A stretch of DNA of 7,390 bases, from positions 1 to 7,390 of the forward strand of contig JBGPBY010000371.1 of assembly GCA_041481485.1 (NCBI GenBank). The letters are read 5' to 3'. The position numbers and the translations under genes are program-made. Below are positions 5,556-7,390 of the stretch, one piece after another. The notes under the pieces were generated by a model. That model was not told the origin of the DNA, made no database searches, and saw only the letters and a program-made list of their open reading frames with translations. The stretch comes from JBGPBY01 sp041481485 (GTDB lineage Bacteria > Acidobacteriota > Terriglobia > 20CM-2-55-15). Position 1 is the first letter of the stretch. Every line of letters begins with the position of its first letter.

Positions 5556-6542
5556 CTATTTCGGCATCACACCGTTTTTTGCCAAAAAGTCTTTGATAAG
5601 TCCGTAAATTCTCACGCGCTCTTCGGCACTGAATTGGCCGTGGCCGCCGCCGGGAACGGTGACGAGTTGATTCGGGACATTCACCTTTGCAAGTGCTTCG
5701 TGCAAACGCACTGCCTCGGGATACGGTACAGTCCGGTCGGCGTCTCCGTGAACGGTGATGACCGGCGGCAATCCCGCACGCACATAGGTCAGAGGTGAAA
5801 CTTTTTTCGCGACTTCGATGGCGTTGGGCATGCTCCCGAACCATCGGGCTGCCGCAGCCTGTTTGTTGGGGCCGTCGATCACATCCGGAACATCGGTAAT
5901 TCCGAACCAATTGATGATGGCAGCAACTTTAGGAACTGGCGGAAGGGTTGCCGGTGCTGCTGGAGCCGCTGCAGGCGCCCCGCCGCCGCGGCCGCCCGCA
6001 GCGGGAAACGGCGCTTCTCCGGTACATTCGCGCCCGAGACCTGCGCTCTCGGGAATGATGCCCATGGCAAGTGCCAGGTGTCCTCCGGCAGACTCCCCGG
6101 TCACCACGATGCGATTCTTGTCGATGTTGTAATTTGCAGGAAGTCCGGCAACAAAACGCAGCGCGCAGAAGCAATCGTCGACCGCAGCCGGCGCGAGCGT
6201 GGTCGGGTCCGTATCCACGCCGAGCCGGTACTCCACATTGACAATGTTCCAGCCCATCTCCATCCACGGCAATAATGCCGTGATCGCCGTTTCCTTTGTC
6301 CCCGCGACCCAGAACCCTCCGTGCATGTACACCAGGGTGGGTTGCGGCGCTGTGACGTTGCGGCGATAGTAGACATCCATTTTCAGTTGCTGGCTGCTCG
6401 CCGTGCGATACAACAAATTCGCCGTCGTGTTGTATTGAGCCGCGGCCTGGACCGCCCATGTGGCAGAGGTTGGAAGCTGTGCAGCTCCGGGCAATACTAT
6501 TGCAGCGAGCAGAATAGGAACGGAAAGAATACTTAGTCGCAT
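5556..6542 (-). CDS. Secreted alpha/beta hydrolase, BD-FAE-type esterase
   Basis: A 328-residue esterase of the alpha/beta-hydrolase fold, closest in style to bifunctional feruloyl/acetyl-xylan esterases (BD-FAE) and hormone-sensitive-lipase relatives. The ATG at 6542 opens a Sec signal peptide (hydrophobic core about 4-18, cleavage after GAA at about residue 21) and follows AGGAGG. An upstream extension to 6779 is open but runs through a broken gene in antisense. Catalytic features: oxyanion-hole HGGFW (74-78), nucleophile Ser151 in GESAGG, probable Asp269 in HGDADRTVP, and His301 in GGGHGQF. Residues about 181-204 form a Gly/Arg- then Ala/Pro-rich insertion between nucleophile and acid, where the fold normally has a short loop. 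Predicted role: removing acetyl or feruloyl groups from hemicellulose outside the cytoplasm, alongside the GH10 xylanase in this window. The fold is certain; substrate is inferred. It converges with the membrane-protein gene, and no clear terminator was found in the 20-bp gap. Confidence 0.9.
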   Translation of the reverse strand: MRLSILSVPILLAAIVLPGAAQLPTSATWAVQAAAQYNTTANLLYRTASSQQLKMDVYYRRNVTAPQPTLVYMHGGFWVAGTKETAITALLPWMEMGWNIVNVEYRLGVDTDPTTLAPAAVDDCFCALRFVAGLPANYNIDKNRIVVTGESAGGHLALAMGIIPESAGLGRECTGEAPFPAAGGRGGGAPAAAPAAPATLPPVPKVAAIINWFGITDVPDVIDGPNKQAAAARWFGSMPNAIEVAKKVSPLTYVRAGLPPVITVHGDADRTVPYPEAVRLHEALAKVNVPNQLVTVPGGGHGQFSAEERVRIYGLIKDFLAKNGVMPK

Positions 6543-6546
6543 GGGC

Positions 6547-6561
6547 CCTCCTGACCGGAGG
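6547..6561 (-). promoter_or_regulatory. Esterase ribosome binding site within a small inverted repeat
   Basis: On the minus strand CCTCC (6561-6557), five loop bases and GGAGG (6551-6547) form an inverted repeat that contains the esterase Shine-Dalgarno; the AGGAGG at 6552-6547 ends four bases before the ATG. If the transcript starts upstream of 6561, the ribosome site would be paired. If the nearby -10 candidate is the real promoter, most of the left arm would not be transcribed. Confidence 0.4.
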
Positions 6562-6567
6562 AGTATA
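6562..6567 (-). promoter_or_regulatory. Candidate -10 box for the esterase gene
   Basis: TATACT on the minus strand matches five of six consensus bases and lies 19 bases ahead of the ATG. The expected -35 position has only a poor match (TTCGCC at 17-bp spacing), so the promoter is weak or needs an activator, or lies further upstream. Confidence 0.3.
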
Positions 6568-6596
6568 CCCGCTTCGGCCGGACAGGCGAAAAGTGA

Positions 6597-6749
6597 GTGG
6601 ATGAGATCGGCGTTGCTATCAATAAGGCAAAATCCTTGGGCGTCAGAATCGTAAAAAATTCGGTCGAGGTTCCCGGCATAGGATGGTTTAGCATCATTGC
6701 AGATCCGACCGGCGCCGCTCTGGCGCTGTGGCAGGCGAAACAACAATGA
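6597..6749 (+). pseudogene. C-terminal remnant of a glyoxalase-fold (VOC) gene
   Basis: The frame with codons at 6597, 6600 and so on, ending in TGA at 6747-6749, encodes 50 residues containing IGVAINKAKSLGVRIVK, then VEVPGIGWFSIIADPTGAAL and a final ALWQAKQQ. This matches the C-terminal half-module of glyoxalase/bleomycin-resistance (VOC) proteins: the helix before Gly-Val, the VPGIGWF strand, and the DPTGAALALWQ ending. A TGA at 6594 closes the frame upstream and nothing before it resembles the rest of the fold, so the N-terminal part, including its metal ligands, is gone. The stump ends 18 bp before the intact VOC gene at 6768, so the two were probably once an operon. The esterase gene now starts on the other strand where the missing half should be, suggesting a rearrangement breakpoint between about 6543 and 6597. 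The coding signal is clear; the history is inferred. Confidence 0.8.
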
Positions 6750-6767
6750 AGGGTTCAGGAGCACAAC

Positions 6768-7181
6768 ATGCAAGTTCATACATATCTCAGTTTCGACGGC
6801 CGATGCGATGCGGCGATTAAGTTCTATGAGGAAGCCATCGGCGCCAAGCTCATGTTCAAGATGACGTGGGGAGAGTCTCCGATGTCAAAAGACATGCCGC
6901 CGGAAACTCACAAGCTCATCATGCACTCGACTCTGGCGGTGGGCGACGGCCACTTGATGTGTGCCGACGCGCCTCCGGACCATTACACGAAGCCGGCGGG
7001 AATGAGTGTCTCGCTGAATGTGAAGAGCCGGGAGGAAGGCGAGCGGATCTTCAATGCGCTTTCAAAAAATGGAACTGTCACAATGCCGTATCAGACGACG
7101 TTTTGGACCCAGGGGTTCGGGATGTGTGTGGATCAATTCGGAATTCCATGGATGGTGAACTGCGATCAGCCTACGGCGTAA
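6768..7181 (+). CDS. PhnB-like VOC-superfamily protein
   Basis: A 137-residue protein of the vicinal-oxygen-chelate fold, in the PhnB / '3-demethylubiquinone-9 3-methyltransferase' domain group (PF06983 type). VHTYLSFDGRCDAAIKFYEE (residues 3-22) is the typical PhnB opening strand and helix. HSTLAVGDGHLMCADAPP (53-70) is the central strand pair. GMSVSLNVKSREEGERIFNAL (78-98) starts the second half-module, and FGMCVDQFGIPWMVN (117-131) closes it. Length is normal and both half-modules are present. AGGAG lies six bases before the ATG, which fixes the start. Despite the domain name these proteins are not proven methyltransferases, and the substrate is unknown; many sit in stress or small-molecule resistance contexts. 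It is preceded by the truncated VOC stump, from a different subfamily judging by its DPTGAAL ending. There is no other gene downstream in the window. Confidence 0.9.
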   Translation: MQVHTYLSFDGRCDAAIKFYEEAIGAKLMFKMTWGESPMSKDMPPETHKLIMHSTLAVGDGHLMCADAPPDHYTKPAGMSVSLNVKSREEGERIFNALSKNGTVTMPYQTTFWTQGFGMCVDQFGIPWMVNCDQPTA

Positions 7182-7290
7182 GTCGGGAGTTTTCGGCTGA
7201 CATAATTGTGGGGAGACTTAAATTCCCGAACAAATTTGCTGTGAAGGTCCGCACCACGGCCGTGTCAAAGTCCGGAGGGCACGCAGCCGA
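7182..7290. other. Intergenic stretch without a recognisable gene
   Basis: Nothing here reads as protein or as an intrinsic terminator. The only structure noticed is a 10-bp perfect palindrome, CACGGCCGTG (7255-7264), which may be chance in GC-rich DNA. Confidence 0.5.
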
Positions 7291-7390
7291 CTGAAGGCGC
7301 GGTCATAGACCGCCCCTTCAGTCTTGCACAACTTACGGAAGTTTGACGTGTAGCCGAAGCACCCTCTGTAGGGGCGGTCTATGACCGCCC
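7291..7390. repeat. Pair of inverted REP-like hairpins (BIME-like unit)
   Basis: The first hairpin (7291-7321) pairs CTGAAGG and GCGGTC with GACCGC and CCTTCAG around an ATA loop, with one mismatch. The second (7372-7390) is a perfect GGGCGGTC-TAT-GACCGCCC that reaches the last base of the window. GCGGTCATAGACCGCCCC (7299-7316) is the exact reverse complement of 7371-7388, so the two are inverted copies separated by about 50 bp of unrelated sequence. Neither is followed by a T-run, so this looks like a dispersed REP/BIME-type element rather than a simple terminator, though it may stop transcripts from the VOC gene. It is unrelated in sequence to the family at 327-461 and 4418-4667. Confidence 0.85.

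Noticed and set aside
6543..6779. Upstream extension of the esterase
   Set aside because: It would put a long tail before the signal peptide and runs antisense through the VOC remnant. AGGAGG supports the ATG at 6542.
6866..7294. Overlapping plus-strand open frame within and beyond the VOC gene
   Set aside because: It is a frame-shadow of the PhnB-like gene, with no motif in its own right and no independent ribosome site.

Overview
The window looks like a chromosomal piece of a GC-rich, free-living bacterium. Acidobacteriota (Solibacter/Bryobacter-like) fits best, with Planctomycetota or another repeat-rich soil phylum as the alternative. This is inference from style: twin-arginine and Sec-exported enzymes for plant polysaccharide carrying Gly/Ala/Pro-rich loop insertions, many dispersed palindromic repeats between genes, and a wax-synthase-like membrane acyltransferase. 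There is no rRNA, tRNA, transposase, integrase, phage gene or CRISPR array.

Layout. 1-326 is the end of a 25-bp tandem array that runs in from outside the window. It merges at 327-461 into one half of a dispersed palindromic element. 505-1626 (+) is an exported GH10 endo-xylanase. It meets a minus-strand operon tail to tail, with both stop codons inside a shared TTAA. Read from its promoter at about 4400 downwards, the operon encodes a GbsR/MarR-type regulator (4362-3775), an MBOAT/wax-synthase-like acyltransferase (3778-2849), a small four-helix membrane protein (2835-2410) and a class I SAM methyltransferase (2390-1623). Its promoter overlaps a striking set of 9-bp spaced, partly palindromic repeats, a likely self-regulated operator. 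Upstream lies a complete copy of the dispersed element, a roughly 250-bp near-perfect inverted repeat (4418-4667).

4909-5535 (+) is a single-pass membrane-anchored protein of unknown function. Convergent with it is a Sec-exported alpha/beta hydrolase of the feruloyl/acetyl-xylan esterase type (5556-6542, minus). Upstream of the esterase is the C-terminal stump of a broken glyoxalase-fold (VOC) gene (6597-6749), followed at once by an intact VOC gene of the PhnB type (6768-7181, +). The window ends in a pair of inverted REP-like hairpins (7291-7390).

How the genes may work together: the xylanase and the esterase could jointly attack substituted xylan outside the cytoplasm, although they are not co-transcribed. 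The four-gene operon is the best candidate for an undescribed unit, a regulated cassette for acylating and methylating a lipid or envelope molecule. Its substrate cannot be told from sequence.
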